In this document: one piece after another, positions 1-6,991 of the stretch | Position numbering within the stretch: position 1 is the first letter of the stretch | Layout: the number at the start of each line of letters is the position of its first letter | From: Actinomycetes bacterium | GTDB taxonomy: Bacteria; Actinomycetota; Actinomycetes; Actinomycetales; Micrococcaceae | NCBI GenBank assembly: GCA_023426375.1 | Contig: JAFAAV010000085.1 | Span: forward strand, 1 to 64,000 | Reading direction: 5' to 3' | Length of the DNA: 64,000 nt | The notes under the pieces: generated by a model | Database searches by the model: none | Told to the model about the DNA's origin: nothing | The model's input: the letters and a program-made list of their open reading frames with translations, nothing else | Program-made: the position numbers and the translations under genes

Positions 1-61
1 CACGACGCCGCCCGCTCACCTGTACAAGATCCGATCGCCTCTCAAGGATCGGCCGGGGAAA

Positions 62-1192
62 TCAGGACAGAGCGTTGTCCAGGGTCCAGTCGATGCACGC
101 GAGTAGCGCCTGGACATCGGCCTCGGGTACCGAGGCGAACGTGGCAATGCGCAACTGATTACGGCCCAGCTTCCGATAAGGATCCACATCCACCACACCA
201 TTGGCCCGCAGTACGGACAGTACGCGAGCGGTGTCCACGCTGTCGTCGAAATCAACGGTGCAGACCACGGGGGAGCGGTGCTGGGGATCGGTCACGAAGG
301 GGGTGGCCACGGGGGTGCGCTCGGCCCAGTCGTAGACGAAGGAGGACGTGGCCGTGGTGTGATTGGCCGCCCACGCCATACCGCCATTGTCGTTGAGCCA
401 GCGAACCTGATTGTCGAGCATGACCAACCCGGTCAGGGCGGGTGTGTTGTAGGTCTGATTCTTGCGAGAGTTCTCCACCGCGGTGGCCAGGGAAAGTACG
501 TCCGGGATCCAGCGATCCGACCGGGAGATCTCGGCAATCCGATCCAACGCGGCGGGGGAGACCGCAGCGAACCATACGCCGCCGTCGGAACCGAAGTTCT
601 TCTGCGGAGAGAAGTAGTAGACATCGGTCTGGGAGATGTCCACGTTCATGCCACCGGCGGCGGACGTCGCATCAATGACCGTGAGAGCGTCGGAGTCCGG
701 TCCTGCCGGGCGCAGGACGTCCATGATCACACCGGTCGAGGTCTCGTTCTGGGGCCACGCGTAGACATCCACCCCTTCCCGGGGTTCGGGGCCTGCGGGG
801 CGCGAGCCGGGTTCCGCACGGAGGATCTCCGAGGGCTCCAAATGCGGTGCCTTGTTCGTGACCTGGGCGAATTTGGAACCGAACTCGCCGAACGAGAGGT
901 GCTGGGCGCGGCGTCGTACCAGGCTGAACGCAGCGCTGTCCCAGAAAGTACTCGCGCCACCCAGGCCAAGGATGACCTCGTAGCCTTCGGGAAGGCCGAA
1001 GAACTCCGCCAAACCCTCCCGAATACCGCCCACCAGGTTGCGCACCGGGGCCTGTCGATGTGAGGTCCCCAGAAGGTTCGTGCCCGCACTGACCAGTGCG
1101 CTGACCTGTTCGGGGCGCACGCGGGAAGGGCCCGCGCCGAAGCGCCCATCGGAGGGCAGGAGGGAAGCGGGAATGACAGGCAACTCGGACAC
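62..1192 (-). CDS. serC: Phosphoserine aminotransferase
   Basis: PLP-dependent aminotransferase that converts 3-phosphohydroxypyruvate and glutamate to phosphoserine in cytosolic serine synthesis. The protein has the actinobacterial SerC look: an N-terminal segment with DGRFGAGPSRVRPEQ, a glycine-rich loop LGLGGAST, and the PLP-lysine region YYFSPQKNFGSDGG with the lysine near residue 198. About 376 residues, normal for the family. An upstream ATG at 1207 exists, but an AAGGAG ribosome site lies five bases before a GTG at 1192, so I prefer the GTG start (protein begins SELPVIP after the initiator). Divergent from ideR/dtxR. The short arms CCGATC/GATCGG just downstream, around positions 33-54, could be a weak terminator. 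Confidence 0.93.
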   Translation of the reverse strand: MSELPVIPASLLPSDGRFGAGPSRVRPEQVSALVSAGTNLLGTSHRQAPVRNLVGGIREGLAEFFGLPEGYEVILGLGGASTFWDSAAFSLVRRRAQHLSFGEFGSKFAQVTNKAPHLEPSEILRAEPGSRPAGPEPREGVDVYAWPQNETSTGVIMDVLRPAGPDSDALTVIDATSAAGGMNVDISQTDVYYFSPQKNFGSDGGVWFAAVSPAALDRIAEISRSDRWIPDVLSLATAVENSRKNQTYNTPALTGLVMLDNQVRWLNDNGGMAWAANHTTATSSFVYDWAERTPVATPFVTDPQHRSPVVCTVDFDDSVDTARVLSVLRANGVVDVDPYRKLGRNQLRIATFASVPEADVQALLACIDWTLDNALS

Positions 1193-1306
1193 GAATGCTC
1201 CTTGCATGGTGGATCATTGAGGCAATCTCCATTCTGCCCCCTCAACATCGGGAAGGGCCCCTGTGTGATGGAGCGGTATACCTGTCGGAGCGGACGGATA
1301 TGCTTA

Positions 1307-1323
1307 TCGTGAATCATTCACGA
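1307..1323. promoter_or_regulatory. 17-bp perfect palindrome between serC and ideR
   Basis: TCGTGAAT-C-ATTCACGA is a perfect inverted repeat in the divergent intergenic region. A possible -10 hexamer TATGCT (1299-1304) just before it would place the ideR transcription start inside the palindrome, the usual position of a repressor operator. It does not match the DtxR/IdeR iron box (TTAGGTTAGGCTAACCTAA), so the binding protein is unknown. Confidence 0.5.
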
Positions 1324-1381
1324 AAGCCGTATGAGAGTGCTCCCACTCGATGCGCACCCCAGTTTTCTCGAAGGATGGACC

Positions 1382-2092
1382 ATGAGCGGCGATTTGATCG
1401 ATACCACCGAGATGTATTTGCGCACCGTGCTCGAACTCGAGGAAGAGGGCATTGTGCCCATGCGAGCGCGGATTGTGGAGCGACTTCAGCACTCCGGGCC
1501 CACCGTCTCGCAAACCGTCTCCCGAATGGAACGGGACGGGCTGCTCGAGGTCCTCAAAGATCGTTCACTGTCGTTGACTGAGAGTGGACGAGCCAAGGCC
1601 ATCGAGGTCATGCGCAAGCACCGACTGGCCGAAAGACTGCTGGCGGATGTGGTGGGACTGGACATGGCCTACGTCCATGAGGAGGCCTGCCGTTGGGAAC
1701 ACGTGATGAGTGAACGCGTGGAGCGGCGGTTGATGGCTCTGTTGGACGAGCCTCGCTACTCGCCGTATGGCACGCCCATCCCCGGGATGGACGCGATCGG
1801 GGGCCCGCAGGTGGGGGCCGAACGTTTCAAGGGGATGAACCTGTTGGACGCTGCAACCCAGGACGCACAGGCCACGTTTACCGTGAGGTTGCTTCCGGAG
1901 GTCATTCAGGCGGATCAGGAACTGATCGAAACTCTAAGCTCGGCCGGCATATTGAACGGCGCGCATGTCAAGGTGGCGCCGTCGGAGAACGATGAGCAGC
2001 GTGTGCTGGTGACCGTTACCGACACCGGGCACGCCGTCGACCTGGATCACGTGAGTGCCCGGGCGATCCGTGTGGATCTCGATCAGGCCTGA
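1382..2092 (+). CDS. ideR: Iron-dependent transcriptional regulator, DtxR/IdeR family
   Basis: Metal-activated repressor expected to sense Fe(II) and control iron uptake and storage genes. The 236-residue protein aligns by eye with Corynebacterium DtxR along its length: a winged-helix N-terminus (DTTEMYLRTV, SGPTVSQTVSRMERDGL), a dimerisation/metal domain and a C-terminal SH3-like domain. The metal ligands are intact: Met11, Cys103, Glu106 and His107 for the primary site, His80, Glu84 and His99 for the ancillary site. I chose the ATG at 1382 because GAAGGA lies six bases upstream and the protein then begins like DtxR; an in-frame start at 1331 would add 17 residues foreign to the family. No iron box was found elsewhere in the window. 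Confidence 0.95.
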   Translation: MSGDLIDTTEMYLRTVLELEEEGIVPMRARIVERLQHSGPTVSQTVSRMERDGLLEVLKDRSLSLTESGRAKAIEVMRKHRLAERLLADVVGLDMAYVHEEACRWEHVMSERVERRLMALLDEPRYSPYGTPIPGMDAIGGPQVGAERFKGMNLLDAATQDAQATFTVRLLPEVIQADQELIETLSSAGILNGAHVKVAPSENDEQRVLVTVTDTGHAVDLDHVSARAIRVDLDQA

Positions 2093-2297
2093 ATTTGATA
2101 ACGATGCGGGGCTTGTCCACGGATGTGTGGATCATCACAGCATGTACTACATGTGAGGCATGTCACATACCTTTCAGTAACTAGTGTTATCGCAGGTCAA
2201 AGCGAGTTTTAAGGCCTGCTTTCGGGTGGACTCCACAGCCAAACGGGGGACCGATTATTTAGGAAATTCTACTTAATAACCTTGATTGATCCATGCC

Positions 2298-2346
2298 GTT
2301 ACTCGTTTCGTGACCTGTCGTAACCAAAACGTGACAATTTCGTTAT
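2298..2346 (+). promoter_or_regulatory. Phased GTNAC direct-repeat array (possible MtrA sites)
   Basis: Five half-sites start at 2298 (GTTAC), 2310 (GTGAC), 2320 (GTAAC), 2331 (GTGAC) and 2342 (GTTAT), that is at steps of 12, 10, 11 and 11 bp, about one helical turn each. OmpR-family regulators bind such direct repeats, and MtrA of actinobacteria is known to control NlpC/P60 and rpf genes. The fourth site overlaps a candidate -35 (GTGACA, 2331-2336), 18 nt before a candidate -10 TACTGT (2355-2360). Assignment to MtrA is inference. Confidence 0.5.
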
Positions 2347-2405
2347 CTGTCATGTACTGTTCTTCTCGTGCCGATCGCTGGTCGGATCGGCGCTCACATG
2401 CGTAC

Positions 2406-2582
2406 CGCCTAGTTCTGCCAACGCGTGTGATCCCGTACACACAATCCGCAAGGCAGAAGCGGGGGAACCAACTTCGGGCCCGTCAAGATTCTTGGGTCCT
2501 TGGGGTTAAGTCACACCGAAGCCACTGGCTGGAGTGCGGCCGGATGTCTCCCATCCGAACCCGACAGCTCACCTCGTAGGCG
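2406..2582 (+). ncRNA. c-di-AMP riboswitch (ydaO-yuaA class)
   Basis: Conserved blocks of this riboswitch are visible in order: GCGGGGGAACCAA (2459-2471), GGGGTTAAG (2502-2510) and AACCCGACAGCTCACCTCG near the 3' end. The outer stem can pair CGCCT (2406-2410) with AGGCG (2578-2582), and a second stem pairs TTCTGCC (2413-2419) with GGCAGAA (2452-2458). It ends two bases before the ribosome site AGGGAGGA of the NlpC/P60 gene, so control of translation or of readthrough are both possible. In actinobacteria this class is known to precede cell-wall hydrolases and rpf genes, with c-di-AMP lowering expression. Confidence 0.95.
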
Positions 2583-2599
2583 CAGGGAGGAAAACCAAA

Positions 2600-3271
2600 A
2601 TGACTTTTGTTAAGAAGAGCTCTGCCCGCCACCGCGTCGAGACCAACTCGCACGCCGTCCGCAACACCTCCATCGCAGCAGCTGCTGCTGGCGTTGCAGT
2701 GGCTGGCATCGTTGCCCCGGCTCAGGCCAACAGCGGCATCATCGATCTGGGCGGCAACACCTCTTACGGCTACCAGTCCGTGTCCTCGCTCGATTCCTTG
2801 GGTGGCACCAGCTACTCCTGGACCTCTGAGGCCCCGGCTGCCGCACAGGCTCCGGCTGCTCCCGCTGCAGGCGGCGTGGCACAGGCTTCCAACAACACCC
2901 AGCAGGACTCGGGCGTTTCCACCCAGTCCAACACCTCCGCCAGCGGCATCGTGGGCACCGCGTACAAGGGCCTGGGCGGCGCTTACGTCTGGGGCGGCAC
3001 CGGCTTCAAGGCTTGGGACTGCTCCGGCTTCACCCAGTGGGTTTACGCACAGCACGGCATCGACCTGCCCCGCGTGACCTGGAGCCAGTTCGCTGCTGGT
3101 ACCCCCACCTCCAACCCGCAGCCGGGTGACCTGGTTTCCCAGAACGGTGGCAACCACGTGGGTATCTACATCGGCAACGGCCAGATGATCTCCGCACTGA
3201 ACCCCTCGCAGGGCACCGCAGTGCACTCCGTGAACGCTATGCAGCTGGACGGCTACTACACCTTCCGCTGA
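2600..3271 (+). CDS. Secreted NlpC/P60 peptidoglycan hydrolase
   Basis: Exported 223-residue protein predicted to cleave peptide stems of peptidoglycan during growth or division. Residues 1-43 form a signal peptide (basic start, Ala-rich core, cut after AQA). A Ser/Ala/Gln-rich linker follows (45-112). Residues 114-223 are an NlpC/P60 domain with catalytic Cys141 in DCSGF, His186 in NHVGIYIG and a probable third polar residue Asn201. The start at 2600 is set by the AGGGAGGA ribosome site and by the riboswitch ending just before it; an in-frame start at 2534 would lie inside the riboswitch and destroy the signal peptide. The gene is followed by a strong terminator, so it is a single-gene unit regulated by c-di-AMP and probably by the upstream repeat array. 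Confidence 0.93.
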   Translation: MTFVKKSSARHRVETNSHAVRNTSIAAAAAGVAVAGIVAPAQANSGIIDLGGNTSYGYQSVSSLDSLGGTSYSWTSEAPAAAQAPAAPAAGGVAQASNNTQQDSGVSTQSNTSASGIVGTAYKGLGGAYVWGGTGFKAWDCSGFTQWVYAQHGIDLPRVTWSQFAAGTPTSNPQPGDLVSQNGGNHVGIYIGNGQMISALNPSQGTAVHSVNAMQLDGYYTFR

Positions 3272-3280
3272 TTCGTATGA

Positions 3281-3309
3281 GCCGGGTGGCGATTCTATCG
3301 CCACCCGGC
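3281..3309 (+). terminator. Terminator of the NlpC/P60 gene
   Basis: A 12-bp perfect stem (GCCGGGTGGCGA with its complement) closes a 5-nt loop ten bases after the stop codon. There is no clear T-tract. Confidence 0.75.
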
Positions 3310-3514
3310 ATCTGCGTGTCTTGACGGGCGCAGGGTCTCCCATCGCACCGTCAGTCGGGTCCCCCCAATAACGACCCCACACCTTCTTTGATCTCGGCAC
3401 GATCGTGCCCTTCCACCCACATTCTTGAACGATTTGCGCATCTCTCCGTGCGCCGATCCTCAGCACACTCCCGTGCCCGTGGGTGGACCCCGAACGCGTA
3501 AGGAACTCTGACTT

Positions 3515-4606
3515 ATGTCGCCCGAAACGAACACCCAGACTCGCGCAGGCCTCTTCGCTGGTAAGGCCCGCACCGTGGCCGCCGTTGCCGCTTTCTCCGG
3601 TTTGGCTCTCGCCACCACCGTTTCCGTACAGGCAACCCAGAACGCTTCCGACGAGAGCCACGCAGCCGTTGTGGCCGAGGCTCCCGCCGCTGAGCAGACC
3701 GTGACCGCTGAGCCGGCTGCCAAGTCCGATTCCTCCAAGGCCGAGAAGGCTGAGAAGAAGGAAGAGAAGGCAGCTCCGAAGGCTGAAGCCGCTCCCAAGG
3801 CTGAGGCTGCACCCGCAGTTGTCGAGGCAGTGCCCGCTTCCGAGGTGGCTCCCGCCGCCGAGGCTCCCAAGGCCGAGGTTGCTCCGGCTCCCGCCGCTGA
3901 AGCGGCTTCCGTCAACGTTGCTCCCGCTTCCGAGAACGTGACCCCGATCGCTCCGGCTGCTCCGGCCGCTCAGGCTCCGGCTGCTGAAGCTCCCGCCGCT
4001 CAGGCTCCCGTTGCTCAGGGCCGTCACGCTGCTCCGGCCACCGCTGAGACCCAGGCCCGCGAGGCTGCTGCAGCTCAGCAGGCCGGCGTTGCCTACGAGG
4101 CTCCCGCCGCTCCGGTTGTGACGCCCGCGTCCAACAACAACGCTCCGGCTGCTGCTCAGGCCCCCGCCGCTCCGGCTCCGGCCGCTGAGGCCCCCAAGCC
4201 CGCTGCCCCGGCTGCTCCGGCCGCACCGGCTGAGAAGCCCGCCACCGTGGCTCCGCAGTCCTCGAACACTTCGGCCAGCGGCAAGGGCCAGGCCATCCTG
4301 AGCGCTGCTGAGGGTCAGATCGGTGTCACCCAGGACTGCACCATGCTGGTGACCAACTCGCTCAAGGCCGTTGGCATCAACCACCACGGTTGGCCCGCCA
4401 GCTACAAGTCCCTCGGCACCCAGGTTTCTGCCGCTGAGGCCCAGGCCGGCGACATCGCCTACTACGCAGACGCAGGCGCCGGTGTGCCCCACGTTGCCAT
4501 CTACGCAGGCAACGGCCAGGCCATCCACGGTGGTTGGAACGGCAACCAGACCGTGAAGACCACCGCAAACCTGGGCTCCGGCCCCGAGTACATCCGCGTG
4601 GGCTGA
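3515..4606 (+). CDS. Secreted Ala/Pro-rich protein with divergent NlpC/P60-like C-terminal domain
   Basis: Exported 363-residue protein. Residues 1-40 resemble a signal peptide (core AAVAAFSGLALATTVSVQA). Residues 41-255 are low-complexity Ala/Pro/Glu/Lys-rich with repeats of APAAEAPAAQAP type, likely an extended wall-spanning linker. The last ~105 residues resemble NlpC/P60: Cys275 in TQDCTMLV, His326 in PHVAIYAG, then an HGGW segment. The usual DCSGLV/F box is altered to DCTMLV, so peptidase activity is likely but the fold member is divergent. Ribosome site AAGGA lies 12 bases before the ATG. It lacks the riboswitch of its upstream neighbour despite a related domain, and has its own terminator. 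Confidence 0.85.
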   Translation: MSPETNTQTRAGLFAGKARTVAAVAAFSGLALATTVSVQATQNASDESHAAVVAEAPAAEQTVTAEPAAKSDSSKAEKAEKKEEKAAPKAEAAPKAEAAPAVVEAVPASEVAPAAEAPKAEVAPAPAAEAASVNVAPASENVTPIAPAAPAAQAPAAEAPAAQAPVAQGRHAAPATAETQAREAAAAQQAGVAYEAPAAPVVTPASNNNAPAAAQAPAAPAPAAEAPKPAAPAAPAAPAEKPATVAPQSSNTSASGKGQAILSAAEGQIGVTQDCTMLVTNSLKAVGINHHGWPASYKSLGTQVSAAEAQAGDIAYYADAGAGVPHVAIYAGNGQAIHGGWNGNQTVKTTANLGSGPEYIRVG

Positions 4607-4710
4607 GTCTAGACACTCACTTATCCGCGGTAGGCTCCCGTCCTTGACGGAAGCCACGCCTCGAGTCGGGACCGGTTGTGTACCCGGCCCCGATGAGAAA
4701 ACAGCAAGAA

Positions 4711-4748
4711 CACACGAACCCCGCCGACCACGGGGTTCGTGTGTTTTT
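4711..4748 (+). terminator. Strong rho-independent terminator
   Basis: A 13-bp perfect stem (CACACGAACCCCG with its complement), a 7-nt loop and a TTTTT tract, about 105 nt after the second NlpC/P60-type gene. Confidence 0.9.
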
Positions 4749-4805
4749 GCGTTGTACACCTGTTTCGTGATTCGCCGCGCCCATGCGGCACTCAGCGGTT
4801 CGGCC

Positions 4806-4811
4806 TAAAAT
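4806..4811 (+). promoter_or_regulatory. -10 hexamer of leaderless promoter
   Basis: TAAAAT followed by seven bases and the ATG at 4819. This spacing puts transcription start at or next to the start codon. Confidence 0.7.
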
Positions 4812-4818
4812 GAGGACC

Positions 4819-5100
4819 ATGCCCACCGATTACTCACGTGCCGCGCGCACGCCCCTGGACCAGGAATTCACGTACCTCGCCATCGGCATGGTCGCCGGTG
4901 CGATCCCCGGGATCATCGTTGGGTTCATCGTGGCAGCGTTCGTCGGCCACGCGGCCATGTGGTTGTCCGTATTCGGTGGCGTGGGCATCGTGGTTGGTCT
5001 CGTCATCGCCACGTTGCTCTATCGACGACGCCGCTCCAAGACTTCTGCGACGACTACCGGGACCCCGGGCTCAATCCCGAGTGATCGCCTCCAGCGCTGA
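4819..5100 (+). CDS. Small membrane protein, two transmembrane segments
   Basis: Function not recognised. The 93-residue protein has a short hydrophilic start (PTDYSRAARTPLDQEF), two hydrophobic helices separated by a short turn (about residues 15-40 and 44-66), and a basic Arg/Lys/Ser/Thr tail starting YRRRRSK, suggesting a small inner-membrane protein with both ends inside. In-frame ATGs at 4783 and 4810 exist. I prefer 4819 because a TAAAAT -10 sits exactly seven bases before it and no ribosome site serves the others. The last 30 bases overlap tail-to-tail with the DUF4031-HD gene on the other strand. Confidence 0.7.
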   Translation: MPTDYSRAARTPLDQEFTYLAIGMVAGAIPGIIVGFIVAAFVGHAAMWLSVFGGVGIVVGLVIATLLYRRRRSKTSATTTGTPGSIPSDRLQR

Positions 5101-5961
5101 GATTTCCCCGCGCACGTTGTCTCGGGCCTGAACTTCCCACATCGCCATGCCTTGCTCCGTGTGGAAGAGGGTTGGTTTGGTCAGAAGCTGCGTGAGGATC
5201 TCGGCACGTGCCGGCGCGAACTCGTGGTCCGGCACATGGCGATATTCGTCGCGCACATCGCGGGCGTACTCCTGGTAAGTAGCGCTATCGGCGCCCAGGA
5301 TCGAAAGATCCGCGTCCACGAGAATCTGCGCTTCTGAGTCGTGGGCATCGGGTTTGTGGTCCACGGTGACCAGAATCAATTCCGCGACACGTCCGCACCG
5401 CTTCCGGTCCCATCCGGCCATTCCCAAGCGGTTCCTGGCCAGGTCAGCCGATTGCTGCTCGTCCGTTCCTGCCTGACCCTGATGCACGGCGTCATGGAAC
5501 CAGGCAGCGGCCATCAGCTCCGGGTGTTCACGTGAGTCCGTGAGAGTCTCGATGGACTCAAGCACTCGGAGTAGGTGACTGAGATCGTGGTAACTGCGGT
5601 GCGGTTCGCTCCACCGCTCCACGAGCTCGTCACTGAGCCATGGCATGCCGGGAAAAGTGCTGAGCCAGCGCTGGTGCAGCGTGGAGGCCAACCGTTTGGG
5701 GCGTCGTCGTGCGGGCACGCGCATGCCGCTGGCGACCAAGATCTTGACCAGCTCTTTGCCGTCCACGGGAATCGCGCCGGCACCCACGGCGTCCGCGTGG
5801 CGGTGAGCAGGGACGTCGTAGTGGTCCAGGTCGAAGGCGCGCGGTGAGATTCCCAAACTTGCCGCGAACGCGTGGAGTTCGGCAACCGACGTGTCCGAGA
5901 CCAGGTGGGAGAAGACAGTTCCGTGTGCGGGCCACCGGGGAGGGTCGATAAACAAGGTCAT
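5071..5961 (-). CDS. DUF4031 - HD-domain fusion protein
   Basis: 296 residues made of two parts. Residues 1-90 match the DUF4031 pattern (LIDPPRWPAHG, FSHLVSD, RAFDLDHYDVP, GAIPVDGKELV, SGMRVP). Residues ~105-290 resemble a predicted metal-dependent HD phosphohydrolase: RSYHDLSHLLRVL, WFHDAVH, VTVDHK and a later DADLSILG aspartate pair, consistent with a His/Asp metal site. Substrate unknown; the family includes nucleotidases and nucleic-acid phosphoesterases. The two domains usually occur as separate proteins as far as I know. A CACAAT hexamer lies six bases before the ATG, compatible with a leaderless transcript. It overlaps the small membrane gene at its 3' end by 30 bp. Confidence 0.85.
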   Translation of the reverse strand: MTLFIDPPRWPAHGTVFSHLVSDTSVAELHAFAASLGISPRAFDLDHYDVPAHRHADAVGAGAIPVDGKELVKILVASGMRVPARRRPKRLASTLHQRWLSTFPGMPWLSDELVERWSEPHRSYHDLSHLLRVLESIETLTDSREHPELMAAAWFHDAVHQGQAGTDEQQSADLARNRLGMAGWDRKRCGRVAELILVTVDHKPDAHDSEAQILVDADLSILGADSATYQEYARDVRDEYRHVPDHEFAPARAEILTQLLTKPTLFHTEQGMAMWEVQARDNVRGEISALEAITRD

Positions 5962-5967
5962 GGTTCC

Positions 5968-5973
5968 ATTGTG
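5968..5973 (-). promoter_or_regulatory. -10 hexamer before the DUF4031-HD gene
   Basis: On the minus strand CACAAT lies six bases before the ATG at 5961, fitting the leaderless pattern seen at other genes here, with one base less spacing. Confidence 0.45.
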
Positions 5974-6024
5974 GGGCTTCCGACTCGCGGCGGGCGTTCA
6001 CGCGGCATAAACTATGTTCTCGTT

Positions 6025-6097
6025 GCCCTCGTAGCTCAGGGGATAGAGCACGGCTCTCCTAAAGCCGGTGTCGTTGGTTCGAATCCAATCGAGGGCA
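6025..6097 (+). tRNA. tRNA-Arg (anticodon CCU)
   Basis: A full cloverleaf can be drawn: acceptor stem GCCCTCG (6025-6031) with CGAGGGC (6090-6096), discriminator A6097, D-arm GCTC/GAGC, anticodon stem CGGCT/AGCCG with loop CT-CCT-AA (anticodon 6058-6060), and T-loop GTTCGAATC. It decodes AGG. The 3' CCA is not encoded (CGA follows). There is no integrase or repeated tRNA 3' end nearby, so no sign of use as an attachment site. Confidence 0.95.
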
Positions 6098-6100
6098 CGA

Positions 6101-6130
6101 AAAAGTCCCACCGGTACCGGTGGGACTTTT
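6101..6130. terminator. Bidirectional terminator, 30-bp perfect palindrome
   Basis: AAAAGTCCCACCGGT and its exact complement, so each strand ends in TTTT. It begins four bases after the tRNA and ends 12 bases before the stop of the opposing membrane-protein gene, so it can stop both transcripts. Confidence 0.9.
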
Positions 6131-6142
6131 GCGTATCCGGAC

Positions 6143-6844
6143 CTATTCTCGTGGCCGCTGGCCGGGAAGCTTTCCCTCGGCGAAGTCGTTGAGTTTGCGG
6201 CGCACGATCATAATGTTGACGATCAGGGCCACCACAATCAGCGCGGCGAGCAAGGCCCAGCGGGCGATCACGAGGCCCGAAGCCGAGGCGACCAGGGCGG
6301 CGTCGTCGGGAGAAGCCACGGCGCTCTCGAGGGCCCGGTTCCCGAGCACGAAGACCAGGGCGTAGGCGAGCGCGACCAGCCAGAACAGCCACTTCACGGC
6401 CCGTTTGGCGGTGTTCAAACCGAAGAACAAGAGCAATCCCAGCGCGAAGAGCAGCGGTGCGAACAGGCCGGTGGTCGCGTGGACTCCGGTGTAATCGCTG
6501 AGTCCCGTATCACCGAGTGCCTGCGAGAACTGCGCCATGTACGACTGGTCGAAGCCGCCGAACTGGAGCTCCGGAACGCCCATACCTCCGGCCGCTCGCT
6601 CACTGAACCCCGGCAGCACGAGTGCGTGGTAATACGCCCAGATGGCGATGCCGATGATGAGAGCCGCTCCCACCACGATCGCGGCGGAGGATGCCTTGGC
6701 CGGCTCGGCCTTGAGCGCGCCGTCCGGCATCTCGTACACGTGCTGACCCCTGCGGGGTGACCGCGCCGGGGAAGAACCTGCGCCACCGGCCTTTCCGGAG
6801 GAAGCGCCGTACTTCTTGGCTTTTTGCGAATTGGTCATACCCAT
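6143..6844 (-). CDS. Multi-pass membrane protein of unknown function
   Basis: About 233 residues. A basic, Ser/Gly-rich cytoplasmic start (~45 residues; NSQKAKKYG, ARSPRRG) is followed by four probable membrane helices: one near residues 54-75, then, after an external loop containing GGMGVPELQFGGFDQSYM, three more between ~125 and 220 and a short basic tail (VRRKLNDF). No family recognised. ATGs are available at 6853, 6844 and 6838. A GATAAT hexamer seven bases before 6844 favours that start as a leaderless transcript. The gene stands alone between the tRNA terminator and the divergent NHL-repeat gene. Confidence 0.8.
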   Translation of the reverse strand: MGMTNSQKAKKYGASSGKAGGAGSSPARSPRRGQHVYEMPDGALKAEPAKASSAAIVVGAALIIGIAIWAYYHALVLPGFSERAAGGMGVPELQFGGFDQSYMAQFSQALGDTGLSDYTGVHATTGLFAPLLFALGLLLFFGLNTAKRAVKWLFWLVALAYALVFVLGNRALESAVASPDDAALVASASGLVIARWALLAALIVVALIVNIMIVRRKLNDFAEGKLPGQRPRE

Positions 6845-6851
6845 GACGTTC

Positions 6852-6857
6852 ATTATC
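6852..6857 (-). promoter_or_regulatory. -10 hexamer of leaderless promoter
   Basis: GATAAT on the minus strand, seven bases before the ATG at 6844. Confidence 0.65.
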
Positions 6858-6991
6858 CCCGCTGTACGGCCTCGATGGTGGCTCGCTGTAGTTCAGGGAC
6901 AGGCCGCCCCCGTGGGAGTAGGCTTTGTGACTACGGGTACACACCGGAAAACCGCCGGTGACACTAGGTGCCCCGCGGGCACCGCGGAAGG

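Noticed and set aside
2483..4759. A 758-codon open frame antisense to both NlpC/P60 genes, rich in Gly/Ser/Val
   Set aside because: It is the mirror of Ala/Pro-rich coding DNA. The plus-strand proteins have signal peptides, catalytic residues, ribosome sites and terminators, and the antisense product has no domain.
6025..6130. tRNA-Arg as an integration site of a mobile element
   Set aside because: No integrase, no repeated tRNA 3' end and no change of gene type downstream; a terminator and ordinary genes follow.
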